This document shows positions 18,333 through 26,071 of a DNA stretch of 64,000 bases, piece after piece. The stretch is from Candidatus Methylomirabilis tolerans (GTDB lineage Bacteria; Methylomirabilota; Methylomirabilia; Methylomirabilales; Methylomirabilaceae). The notes under the pieces are model-generated. The model saw only the letters and a program-made list of their open reading frames with translations. It did no database searches and was not told the origin of the DNA. The first letter of the stretch is position 1, and each line of letters begins with the position of its first letter. The stretch is from the NCBI GenBank assembly GCA_019912425.1, contig JAIOIU010000162.1:49311-113310 (forward strand), read 5' to 3'. The position numbers and the translations under genes were made by a program.

Positions 18333-19618
18333 GGGTGCTTCATGCCGGATCGCAAGAATGTACGCTGTTCTTCTCGCAACTCAGATCCCGACAGGGCACT
18401 ATCCCTGCCGAGGTCGAGCAAACTGTTCGCGCCATTCTTGAGGGGATACGGACAGACGGTGATGTCGCCCTCTTTGAGCAGACGGAACGGTTTGATGGTA
18501 TCCGCCTTGACGCTACCTCAGTTCGGGTAAGGCCGAAGGAGATCGAAGAAGCATACGCGTCCCTGGCGCCCGCATCCCTGGAAGCCCTCAAGGCAGCGGC
18601 GTCGCGGATCAGGGCGTTTCACCTGCGGCAGCTTCGCCCCTCCTGGTTTTCGGAGGAAGACGGAGCGATCGTCGGGATGCTTGCGCGTCCGCTCGAGCGG
18701 GTGGGGATCTATGCCCCTGGAGGGACAGCAGCCTACCCGTCTACGGTGCTTATGAACGCGATCCCGGCTGTGATTGCCGGCGTGCAGGATATCGTGATGT
18801 GTACGCCGCCGCATCGGGATGGTCAGGTGGCCTCAGCCGTCCTGGTCGCCGCTAATCTGTGCGGGGTGCATGCAATCTATAAGGTGGGCGGCGCTCAGGC
18901 AGTGGCGGCTATGGCCTATGGGACCGCATCGATCCCGAAGGTGGATAAGATCGTCGGCCCTGGGAACGTCTATGTTGCGACAGCCAAGCGTCTGGTCTTC
19001 GGGCAAGTAGGGATCGATATGATTGCCGGCCCGACGGAGTTGTTGATCATCGCCGATGAGGAGGCCAGGGCCGCGTGGGTTGCCGCCGACCTTCTTTCCC
19101 AGGCTGAGCATGATCCGCTCTCCAGCGCCATGTTGCTTACACCTTCTCAGCAACTTGCCGAAGAGGTGGTGGACGAGGTGAAACGTCAGGTGGCGCTGTT
19201 ACCCAGGCGGCAGATTGCCGAGGCCTCCCTCGAACGGTTCGCTGTGGCGGTTGTCGTGAAAGGGCTGGACGAGGCCGCCACCCTCTCTAACGAGGTTGCG
19301 CCGGAACACCTGGAATTACTGGTGGAGGATCCCTGGGGACTATTGCCCAGGATCAGGCATGCGGGCGCCATCTTCATGGGGGACGCAAACCCGGAGGTAG
19401 TGGGCGATTATCTGGCTGGACCGAATCATGTCCTGCCGACAGGAGGGACGGCGCGCTTCGCCTCGCCCCTCTCCGTGGCCGACTTCCAACATCAGAGCTC
19501 GCTGATCGCCTTCAGCCGGCAGAAGCTGGAGGCGCTGGAACCGACATTGGTTGAGCTGGCCCGCCTGGAGGGGCTTGAGGCCCACGCAAGGGCAGCCTCG
19601 ATCAGGAGGCACGTATGA
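18329..19618 (+). CDS. hisD: Histidinol dehydrogenase
   Basis: Oxidises L-histidinol to L-histidine in two NAD-dependent steps using zinc. 429 residues. The conserved YAPGGTAAYPSTVLM segment, GGAQAVAAMAYGT, KIVGPGNVYVATAKR and AGPTELLIIAD are all intact, as is the downstream QAEHDP. The C-terminal GPNHVLPTGGTARF completes the family pattern. Overlaps hisG and hisC by 4 bp each, consistent with a translationally coupled operon. Confidence 0.97.
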   Translation: MRVLHAGSQECTLFFSQLRSRQGTIPAEVEQTVRAILEGIRTDGDVALFEQTERFDGIRLDATSVRVRPKEIEEAYASLAPASLEALKAAASRIRAFHLRQLRPSWFSEEDGAIVGMLARPLERVGIYAPGGTAAYPSTVLMNAIPAVIAGVQDIVMCTPPHRDGQVASAVLVAANLCGVHAIYKVGGAQAVAAMAYGTASIPKVDKIVGPGNVYVATAKRLVFGQVGIDMIAGPTELLIIADEEARAAWVAADLLSQAEHDPLSSAMLLTPSQQLAEEVVDEVKRQVALLPRRQIAEASLERFAVAVVVKGLDEAATLSNEVAPEHLELLVEDPWGLLPRIRHAGAIFMGDANPEVVGDYLAGPNHVLPTGGTARFASPLSVADFQHQSSLIAFSRQKLEALEPTLVELARLEGLEAHARAASIRRHV

Positions 19619-20694
19619 AGAGGCCATGTCTTCTTGATCTGGTGAGACCAGAAATCCTGAGCCTGAAAGCGTATCGAGCCGAAGAATCGCGACCCGATCT
19701 TATTAAGCTCGATGCCAACGAGAGCCCATTCCCTCTTCCAGAGGATCTGCGCCTGGAGCTCCGCCTCGCGTTGGATCGGGTGGACGTCCACCGCTACCCG
19801 GATCCTCACGAGGATCGGGTCCGATCGATCCTGGCCGCACAACTCCAGGTGGTGCCGGAAGCGCTTGTCCTGGGCAATGGATCTGATGAACTGATCCAAC
19901 TGTTATTGCTGGCGACTTCAGAACCTGGGACCACCGTTCTCGCTCCGATTCCGACCTTTTCGATGTATGAGCTGATCGCGAGGGTTCAGGGACTGCGCTT
20001 TGAGGGGGTGCCTTTCGGTGCTCGCTTTGAGCCTGATCTGCCCAGACTGATCGAGACCATCGAGCGATTACGCCCCAAGGTCATCTTTCTGGCGACACCA
20101 AACAACCCAACCGGCGGCGTCTTCTCTGAGGCGGAGATCTTCAAGATCTTGGCCGTCGCTCCCGGATTGGTTGTGGTGGACGAAGCCTATGGGTCGTACG
20201 CCGGGCAGACCATGCTGCCGCACCTGGTCGAACAGGAACGGCTGGTGATCCTCCGCTCCCTTTCCAAGATCGGTCTGGCCGGTCTACGAATCGGATATCT
20301 TGTAGCTCATCCTACATTGGCAGCGGAGCTGGAAAAGGTCCGTCTCCCGTTTAACCTCAACGCCTTCTCGCAGGCAGCCGCCGCCGTGTTGCTCAATCAC
20401 CAAGAGTGGATCGATACCAACGTTCGTGAGGTGGTGCGGGAGCGCGCGCAAGTGATGCACCACCTGGTCGCGCTGCCAGGTGTCGAGGCCTTCCCGTCAG
20501 CGGCTAATTTTGTTCTTTTCCGGACGACATCTCCTGGAAATGTGGTATTCGACACGCTGCTTCAGCAGGGCGTTCTCGTGCGGAATTTGGGGTCAGTGCC
20601 AGGTCTGCACAACTGCCTGCGAGTCACTGTGGGAACGAAAGCAGAGAATGATCGGTTTGTGGAGGCATTGACGACGGCGCTGAGACAGGATTGA
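19615..20694 (+). CDS. hisC: Histidinol-phosphate aminotransferase
   Basis: PLP-dependent class I/II aminotransferase, 359 residues. It begins with LDANESPFPLP, typical of HisC. FLATPNNPTGG binds cofactor phosphate, VVVDEAYGSY holds the aspartate pairing with the pyridine nitrogen, and the Schiff-base lysine is in RSLSKIGLAGLRIGYL. It overlaps hisD by 4 bp; hisB starts after a 109-bp gap filled by a heptad array. Confidence 0.95.
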   Translation: MKRPCLLDLVRPEILSLKAYRAEESRPDLIKLDANESPFPLPEDLRLELRLALDRVDVHRYPDPHEDRVRSILAAQLQVVPEALVLGNGSDELIQLLLLATSEPGTTVLAPIPTFSMYELIARVQGLRFEGVPFGARFEPDLPRLIETIERLRPKVIFLATPNNPTGGVFSEAEIFKILAVAPGLVVVDEAYGSYAGQTMLPHLVEQERLVILRSLSKIGLAGLRIGYLVAHPTLAAELEKVRLPFNLNAFSQAAAAVLLNHQEWIDTNVREVVRERAQVMHHLVALPGVEAFPSAANFVLFRTTSPGNVVFDTLLQQGVLVRNLGSVPGLHNCLRVTVGTKAENDRFVEALTTALRQD

Positions 20695-20757
20695 GAGTCG
20701 AGGATGCAGGAGTTAGGAAGAGTTGTGCTCCTTACCCTGAACCCTATGCCCTGTTCT
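20695..20757 (+). repeat. Heptad-periodic inverted element between hisC and hisB
   Basis: Nine heptamers beginning at the hisC stop. The left side has GGATGCA and GGAGTTA; the right side has the complementary theme (CTGAACC, CTATGCC). Confidence 0.6.
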
Positions 20758-20803
20758 TGAGGCGCGGGGTGCAAAGAGGAACGCAAGAGATGGAGGTCGG
20801 GTA

Positions 20804-21391
20804 ATGGGTCGGACGGCTAGGGTGAGTAGGAAGACCTCAGAGACCGATGTAGCGGTAGAGCTCAACCTGGACGGGGTGGGCCGACATACGATTCAGACCC
20901 AAATCCCCTTCCTCGATCACATGCTGGCCCAACTGGCGACGCACGGACTCTTTGATCTCAGCATTGAGGCGCGAGGCGACCTCCAGGTCGATTTGCACCA
21001 TACCGTGGAGGATGTCGGGATCGCGCTCGGCGAAGCGTTCGCCCAGGCCCTGGGGGACAAGCGGGGCATCCGGCGATTTGCCTCAGTGCTTATCCCGCTG
21101 GACGAGGCGCTGGCCCGCGTGGTGCTCGACATCAGTGGTCGCCCCTATCTGGTCTATGAGGCGCCACAACTGAAGGGCCGGGTCGGAAGTTTCGATGTCA
21201 CCCTCGTGAAGGAGTTCATGCGCGCCCTTGCCGTACACATGAAGGTGAACCTCCATGTTGGAATCCTGTACGGCGAGAATTCGCACCACTGTGTTGAAGC
21301 GATCTTTAAGGCATTGGCCAGGAGCCTGGACCAGGCGACGGCGATAGATCCACGGATTGCCGATGTCCCTTCGACCAAAGGGAGCTTATAA
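20804..21391 (+). CDS. hisB: Imidazoleglycerol-phosphate dehydratase
   Basis: Manganese-dependent dehydration of imidazole glycerol phosphate. 195 residues: the monofunctional form without the phosphatase domain. The metal ligands lie in FLDHMLAQLATHG, DLHHTVEDVGIALGEA and the second-half copies ENSHHCVEAIFKALARSL. A separate histidinol phosphatase must exist elsewhere since none is in this operon. Confidence 0.96.
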   Translation: MGRTARVSRKTSETDVAVELNLDGVGRHTIQTQIPFLDHMLAQLATHGLFDLSIEARGDLQVDLHHTVEDVGIALGEAFAQALGDKRGIRRFASVLIPLDEALARVVLDISGRPYLVYEAPQLKGRVGSFDVTLVKEFMRALAVHMKVNLHVGILYGENSHHCVEAIFKALARSLDQATAIDPRIADVPSTKGSL

Positions 21392-21392
21392 A

Positions 21393-21448
21393 CAGTTCCA
21401 GGATCCGCGTGTAGAATCTTAAGCCTGGAACGTTGAACTGTGAACGGG
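21393..21448 (+). repeat. Heptad-periodic inverted element between hisB and hisH
   Basis: Eight heptamers from just after the hisB stop to the hisH start. CAGTTCC at the left end is mirrored by GAACTGT near the right end, giving a small hairpin that would lie over the hisH ribosome binding region. Confidence 0.65.
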
Positions 21449-21454
21449 ATCACT

Positions 21455-22093
21455 ATGATTGCCATCATCGATTCCGGTATCGCAAACCTCCGAAGCGTCC
21501 AGAAGGGGTTTGAGCGCGTTGAGGCTGATGCGAAAGTCGTCGAAGACCCGCGCGCGCTCCGGGACGCGTCCGGTATTGTCCTCCCTGGGGTGGGTGCGTT
21601 TGCCGATGGGATCAGTAAGCTTCGGGATGGCGGCTTTGTCGAGCCGCTACTTCGGGCGATTGAGGAGGGTAAGCCGGTCCTGGGTATCTGCCTGGGACTG
21701 CACTTTCTGTTCAGTGAGAGCGAGGAGTTCGGGCATCACGCGGGTCTCAACATCATCAAGGGCCGGGTGGTCCGATTTACCGATGTTGCGCTCTCCGGGA
21801 ATGGGTGCAGCGCCAGGTCCAGGCTCAAGATTCCCCATATGGGGTGGAACCGGATAAGGATCGAACGGCAGGCTCCAATCTTCAAGGGCATTCCCGATGG
21901 GGCATTCTTCTACTTTGTCCACTCCTACTATGTGCAACCGGAGGATGAAAGCGTGATTGCTGCGACGACCGAGTACGGTCTTCGATTCACCTCAGTGCTG
22001 TGGCGTGATAACCTCTTCGCCTGCCAGTTTCACCCCGAGAAGAGTCAAGCGTTGGGCCTGCAACTGCTGAAAAACTTCGCCTCCCTCACGTAG
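21455..22093 (+). CDS. hisH: Imidazole glycerol phosphate synthase, glutamine amidotransferase subunit
   Basis: Class I glutaminase that supplies ammonia to HisF. The nucleophile cysteine is in PVLGICLGLHFLF and the His-Glu pair in CQFHPEKSQ. I choose ATG 21455 (MIAIIDSGIANLRS, the family N-terminus); the GTG at 21440 lies in the repeat. 212 residues. The stop codon is followed immediately by hisA. Confidence 0.95.
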   Translation: MIAIIDSGIANLRSVQKGFERVEADAKVVEDPRALRDASGIVLPGVGAFADGISKLRDGGFVEPLLRAIEEGKPVLGICLGLHFLFSESEEFGHHAGLNIIKGRVVRFTDVALSGNGCSARSRLKIPHMGWNRIRIERQAPIFKGIPDGAFFYFVHSYYVQPEDESVIAATTEYGLRFTSVLWRDNLFACQFHPEKSQALGLQLLKNFASLT

Positions 22094-22819
22094 ATGCTGA
22101 TCATTCCCGCGATCGACCTGAAAGGGGGCCACGTCGTTCGGTTGTCGCAAGGCGATCCCCTGCGTCAAACCGCCTATTCCGCCGATCCGATTGCCATGGC
22201 CAGAAGGTGGGAGGATGAGGGGGCATCGATCCTGCATCTGGTCGATCTTGACGGCGCCTTTTCCGGAACGCCGCAGCAGCTTTCAGTTGTCGCCCAAGTG
22301 GCTCAGTCGATTAAGATCCCTGTGCAGCTTGGCGGCGGGCTGCGAAGTTTGGCCGCTTTGGAGCAGGCGTTCACCTCCGGTATCGAGCGGGCGATTCTTG
22401 GGACAGCGGCAATCGAGGATGAGGGATTCCTGAGGGAGGCTGCCGGTCGTTATCCCGGTCGCATCATCCTTGGAATCGATGCCAAAAACGGTAAGGTTGC
22501 GGTACGGGGTTGGGCGGCGGATACTGACCTTCTCGCCTCCGACTTGGCGATACGAGCGGCTGATCTTCCGCTGGCAGCGATTATCTATACCGATATCGAG
22601 CGAGACGGAATGCTTACGGGACCGAACGTGGACGCCTTGCGCCGAATGGCTCAGGCCGCCCGCCACCCGATCATCGCGTCCGGTGGGGTCGCAACACTTG
22701 ACGACCTCAGACGGCTCGCCAAGCTGGAACCGACGTGCATCGTCGGCGCCCTGGTCGGAAAGGCTCTCTATGAGGGCAGATTCTCACTGAAGGACGCAAT
22801 TGCTGCGGCTGCGAGATAG
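22094..22819 (+). CDS. hisA: ProFAR isomerase
   Basis: Beta/alpha-barrel isomerase, 241 residues. It starts [11 protein letters not shown] and has the two half-barrel phosphate-binding loops (QLGGGLRS and [10 protein letters not shown]). The catalytic aspartates are in AIDLKGG and [10 protein letters not shown]. It begins on the base after the hisH stop and is followed within a few bases by hisF, its structural relative. Confidence 0.96.
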   Translation: MLIIPAIDLKGGHVVRLSQGDPLRQTAYSADPIAMARRWEDEGASILHLVDLDGAFSGTPQQLSVVAQVAQSIKIPVQLGGGLRSLAALEQAFTSGIERAILGTAAIEDEGFLREAAGRYPGRIILGIDAKNGKVAVRGWAADTDLLASDLAIRAADLPLAAIIYTDIERDGMLTGPNVDALRRMAQAARHPIIASGGVATLDDLRRLAKLEPTCIVGALVGKALYEGRFSLKDAIAAAAR

Positions 22820-22823
22820 AACT

Positions 22824-23654
22824 ATGCTGGCCAAACGAATTATTCCGTGTCTGGATGTCAAAGACGGACGCGTCGTCAAAGGGACGCGGTTTGTGGACCT
22901 TCGGGACGCGGGCGATCCGGCCGAGGTCGCGGCCCTGTATGACCAGCAGGGGGCCGACGAACTGGTCTTTCTCGACATTACCGCCTCGCATGAGCGGCGG
23001 GACATTTTAGTTGACGTGGTCCGGCGGACGGCCGATATGGCCTTCACCCCGTTGACCGTTGGTGGCGGGGTCCGGACGGTGGAGGATATCCGCACGTTGC
23101 TTCTCGCGGGCGCCGACAAGGTTTCGCTCAACACTGCGGCCATAGAGCGTCCGGAGCTGCTTACTGAGGCCGCCATGCGGTTCGGGAGTCAGTGCATTGT
23201 GCTTGCCATCGACGCGAAACAGGTCAGTAATAGTTCCGAGTTGGCAACTGCAGGTGGGGTTGAGCTTTCAAAGGACCCGAAACCCGAAACCCGAAACCCG
23301 AAACTCTGCTGGCAGGTGTACACCCACGGGGGACGGACACCGATCGGGCGCGATGCGATCGAGTGGGCGAAGCAAGGAGAGGCGCTAGGGGCCGGGGAGA
23401 TCCTGCTGACCAGCATGGATAGAGATGGGACGAAGGATGGCTACGATTTGGCTCTCACGCGCGCAGTGGCAGATGCCGTGACGATCCCGGTCATCGCCTC
23501 GGGTGGAGCCGGTACAGTGAATCATCTGTATGAAGCGTTGACGGAAGGACGGGCCGACGCCGCACTGGCTGCCTCTATCTTCCACTTCCGCGAATGCTCC
23601 ATCGAGGATGCGAAGGCGTACCTGCGTGGCCGAGGCGTCTCGGTGCGGGGTTAA
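22824..23654 (+). CDS. hisF: Imidazole glycerol phosphate synthase, cyclase subunit, with a repeat insertion
   Basis: Cyclase half of the HisHF synthase. [20 protein letters not shown] at the start, [11 protein letters not shown], and [10 protein letters not shown] mark the barrel. The usual family reads directly from VLAIDAK into W.VYTHGG. Here about 30 extra residues stand between them (around residues 133-160), and their second half is encoded by near-perfect CCCGAAA heptamers. The frame is kept, so the enzyme may still work with a surface loop. At 276 residues it is about 20 longer than typical. ATG 22824 is chosen over the in-frame 22800. Confidence 0.93.
   Translation: MLAKRIIPCLDVKDGRVVKGTRFVDLRDAGDPAEVAALYDQQGADELVFLDITASHERRDILVDVVRRTADMAFTPLTVGGGVRTVEDIRTLLLAGADKVSLNTAAIERPELLTEAAMRFGSQCIVLAIDAKQVSNSSELATAGGVELSKDPKPETRNPKLCWQVYTHGGRTPIGRDAIEWAKQGEALGAGEILLTSMDRDGTKDGYDLALTRAVADAVTIPVIASGGAGTVNHLYEALTEGRADAALAASIFHFRECSIEDAKAYLRGRGVSVRG
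23277..23303 (+). repeat. CCCGAAA heptamers inside hisF
   Basis: One six-base unit (CCCGAA) followed by three perfect CCCGAAA units. The total length leaves hisF in frame. A gain or loss of one unit would break the gene. Confidence 0.85.
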
Positions 23655-23660
23655 GAGGCG

Positions 23661-24356
23661 ATGGAACCATTCGATCCGACGCAGCTTCGATTCGACGACT
23701 CAGGGCTGATCCCGGCCATTGTACAGGACGCCGAGAACGGCCGGGTCCTCATGCTGGCCTACATGAATAAGGAATCGCTGCAACTGACGTTAGAGACTGG
23801 CCTTACGCATTTCTACAGCCGGTCGAGGCAGCGTATCTGGCAAAAAGGAGAGGAGTCGGGCCACATCCAGCGCGTTCGCGAGATCTCTTACGACTGCGAC
23901 GAGGATACCCTGCTCATCAAGGCCGAGCAGATCGTGGCGGCCTGCCATACCGGCCGACGGTCCTGTTTCTTTCGTCGCCTGCATCCCTCTCCTGAGACGT
24001 CAGAGGAGGTCACGCGACAGGAGTTCGATCCGGAGACGGTCTACGGCGGCAGCCTCGCCATCCTTCAACAGATCTTTGAGGTGATCCAGGACCGACAGGC
24101 CAACCCAAAGGCAGACTCGTACGTTTCTGGACTGTTCACCAAAGGCCAGGATCAGATCCTCAAGAAGGTGGGCGAAGAGGCGACCGAGTTGGTCGTGGCC
24201 TCCAAGAACGGGAATTCTGAAGAGATTATCTACGAAGCCGCCGATCTCTGGTTTCACATGTTGGTCCTGCTGGGGCACCACGGGATTGCACCGTCAGAGG
24301 TGGCTCGAGAGCTGCGCAAGCGGTACGGGAAAAAGAGCAAGGCGGAGTATCGATAG
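23661..24356 (+). CDS. hisIE: Bifunctional phosphoribosyl-AMP cyclohydrolase / phosphoribosyl-ATP pyrophosphatase
   Basis: Steps two and three of histidine synthesis in one protein. The HisI half (about residues 1-115) has [16 protein letters not shown] and the zinc/magnesium cluster DCDEDTLLI with [11 protein letters not shown]. The HisE half (about 125-231) has [21 protein letters not shown] and the helical [11 protein letters not shown]. 231 residues, normal for the fusion. Last biosynthetic gene of the cluster. Confidence 0.96.
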   Translation: MEPFDPTQLRFDDSGLIPAIVQDAENGRVLMLAYMNKESLQLTLETGLTHFYSRSRQRIWQKGEESGHIQRVREISYDCDEDTLLIKAEQIVAACHTGRRSCFFRRLHPSPETSEEVTRQEFDPETVYGGSLAILQQIFEVIQDRQANPKADSYVSGLFTKGQDQILKKVGEEATELVVASKNGNSEEIIYEAADLWFHMLVLLGHHGIAPSEVARELRKRYGKKSKAEYR

Positions 24357-24365
24357 GACGAGCGT

Positions 24366-24710
24366 ATGGATACCTGTCTCTTTTGTCAGATAGCCCGTCG
24401 TGAACGTCCGGGGAAGATGGTCTATGAGGATGAGCAGTCGGTCGCCTTTGAAGACATTCACCCAAAGGCGCCGATTCATATCCTGATTGTTCCCCGTCAA
24501 CACCTCGCGACCATCCTCGATGCGACCCAGGCTGATGATCGGCTGCTCGGGCACCTGCTGCTTGTGGCGAACCGGATAGCAAAACAGATCGGGATCGCGG
24601 AGCGGGGCTTCCGCGTCGTGATCAATTGTAACAGCGAGGGCGGCCAGGCGGTCTATCACCTACACCTCCACCTGTTGGGCGGCCGCCCCCTCAGTTGGCA
24701 TCCCGCGTAA
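24366..24710 (+). CDS. HIT-family nucleotide-binding protein (HinT-like)
   Basis: Histidine triad hydrolase acting on purine nucleoside phosphoramidates in related proteins. The triad is in VYHLHLHLLGGRPLSW at the C-terminus. The N-terminal CLFCQI (CxxC) segment suggests a bound zinc. 114 residues, the normal size. It follows hisIE by 9 bp, a common end to his operons. Confidence 0.93.
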   Translation: MDTCLFCQIARRERPGKMVYEDEQSVAFEDIHPKAPIHILIVPRQHLATILDATQADDRLLGHLLLVANRIAKQIGIAERGFRVVINCNSEGGQAVYHLHLHLLGGRPLSWHPA

Positions 24711-24731
24711 GAGAGAATACCTTCCAGATTT

Positions 24732-24826
24732 GGAGGCGGAATGGGCCCGGTGGCCCTCCTGGTCTTCAAAACCAGCGCACCCGCTAATACCGGGTTGGTG
24801 GGTTCGACCCCCACACGCCTCCGCCA
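24732..24826 (+). tRNA. selC: tRNA-Sec (anticodon TCA)
   Basis: About 95 nt including CCA. The acceptor stem GGAGGCG pairs with CGCCTCC; the anticodon stem CTGGT/ACCAG encloses a CTTCAAA loop with TCA at 24766-24768. A long variable arm (GCGCACCCGC region) and the long acceptor are selenocysteine features. Its presence means the host reads some UGA codons as selenocysteine. Its 3' end is the core of an attachment site. Confidence 0.93.
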
Positions 24827-24828
24827 GC
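24808..24828 (+). repeat. attL core (21-bp direct repeat, selC 3' end)
   Basis: Identical over 21 bp to 31245-31265; runs from the T-arm of the tRNA through CCA. Because the repeat restores the tRNA end, selC stays functional after insertion. Confidence 0.9.
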
Positions 24829-24937
24829 CTTCTCACAAGTGCCGAATAATACGAGATTATCCCGTATTCTCATGCAGTTACACTGATGGCATGAAGTATG
24901 CTAGACTACGATGAAAAACGACCAAAACAGACTCCGA

Positions 24938-24957
24938 ACCGGCACCAGTACCGGCAC
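24938..24957 (+). promoter_or_regulatory. Candidate integrase arm-type sites, left
   Basis: Two direct copies of ACCGGCAC, 12 bp apart start to start, followed by TG. The same pair with the same spacing and orientation occurs at 31163-31182 near the other end of the element. Confidence 0.55.
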
Positions 24958-25054
24958 TGGATTTTGTGACCAAAACCGATAGCTCGTATCGGTCAATTCA
25001 ATGGACCCGGCCTAGCGCGACGGCGTGAAAAGCTTGCTTCCGACAAGCCTGGCC

Positions 25055-25092
25055 GGGGACACCTTCGGAGACTCTACGGAGGAGTCATGCCA
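25055..25092 (+). promoter_or_regulatory. Structured ribosome-binding leader, copy 1
   Basis: GACTC (25070-25074) pairs with GAGTC (25082-25086) around TACGGAG, placing the Shine-Dalgarno GGAGG in the loop, 4 nt before ATG 25087. A 38-bp near-copy with two mismatches lies at 33045-33082; one mismatch (A to G) turns an A-U stem pair into G-U, so the stem is kept. Confidence 0.6.
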
Positions 25093-25746
25093 CACCCCGC
25101 ATATGAGACCCCGGATAGACGGAAGTGGAACACGTACTACCAATTCTTGAAATCCGGTCCCGCGAAGCTCATCCTTGACGCCTACGCTGCTGCTGGAGGT
25201 GATGCGTCCCACCTTCGTATGGTGCTGTGGGACCTTCGAGAGCGGGACTACCCTCCAGTGATCCCCGACCTGACCACCCTCAAGGCCATGCAGCGGCTTG
25301 TACGCGGACTCGAAGCGATTCCGGCTATGAGCGGACTCAAGGGCGTAGATGAAAGCCTATGGAAGGAGCTGACGGCAGTCACGCCCTTGAGAGATAAGCT
25401 CCAGGCGTATGTCGATCATCTTCCGACACAAACGAAACTTCGTGACATGCGGCGGTCGATCAATAAGATGACGCGCCCTTTGAGGAAGTTGACGGCTGAA
25501 CTGAAGAGACCTCCCAGGACGCGGGGATACGAGACAAAGACCTTGATAGCGGCGGCGCTGGTCGAGGAATTCAAACATCGGAAGATGTACTCACGGTATC
25601 GAAAGGCGGCAATTCTGCTCCGTGAAGCCTTCCCGGACAAAAAGAAAGGCTTCGGGAAACTCTCCAATGAGATGCTCGGACGGCTTGTATGGAGAATCCC
25701 CCAGGACATCAGGGAGCGCGAACGCGCCCGGCTCTTCGAATTTTGA
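25087..25746 (+). CDS. Uncharacterised 219-residue protein of the integrated element
   Basis: No family recognised. The protein is basic and mostly helical, with a central basic stretch (RDMRRSINKMTRPLRKL) and a C-terminal IPQDIRERERARLFEF. There is no signal peptide or membrane segment. It is first in the element, translated from a leader whose ribosome binding site sits in a hairpin loop, and it is followed by the excisionase-like HTH. An unrelated protein at 33077 occupies the same position behind a copy of the same leader. A regulatory or helper-interference role is conceivable but unsupported. Confidence 0.7.
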   Translation: MPHPAYETPDRRKWNTYYQFLKSGPAKLILDAYAAAGGDASHLRMVLWDLRERDYPPVIPDLTTLKAMQRLVRGLEAIPAMSGLKGVDESLWKELTAVTPLRDKLQAYVDHLPTQTKLRDMRRSINKMTRPLRKLTAELKRPPRTRGYETKTLIAAALVEEFKHRKMYSRYRKAAILLREAFPDKKKGFGKLSNEMLGRLVWRIPQDIRERERARLFEF

Positions 25747-25876
25747 CCCTACCAAAAACCTCGTAACACCCCCTTTCTGCGATCTTGCCCCCTTTTGGTG
25801 TCTAGACCCCCGCTCTTCCTCCGTCTATGTTGGTCACAGTAAGCAACATCACAACACAGACAGGAAAGGAGGAGTT

Positions 25877-26071
25877 ATGCGGGTTATCAGTGTAGAGCAA
25901 GCAGCGGAGCGGCTCTCTGTCTCACCCCGGAGTCTGATCGACAAGAGGTATCGCCTTCGCCTTGGACTGGCGGCGGTCAAGATCGGGCGGAGTGTGGGCT
26001 TTGCGGAGGCGGACATCGACCGGCTGATTGAGAAGAGCCGTGAGAGGCTACCCGGTGAGGGGCGACGGTGA
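25877..26071 (+). CDS. Excisionase-like helix-turn-helix protein
   Basis: 64 residues, of the MerR/Xis-type winged HTH found in small DNA-binding recombination factors: ISVEQAAERLSVSPRSLIDKRYRLRLG, with the recognition helix near residues 18-28. Start ATG 25877 has a strong site (AAGGAGGAG). The stop overlaps the next gene by 4 bp (GTGA). Position beside the replication gene in an element with an integrase makes excisionase or replication initiator accessory the likely role. A shorter relative lies at 33975-34097. Confidence 0.7.
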   Translation: MRVISVEQAAERLSVSPRSLIDKRYRLRLGLAAVKIGRSVGFAEADIDRLIEKSRERLPGEGRR

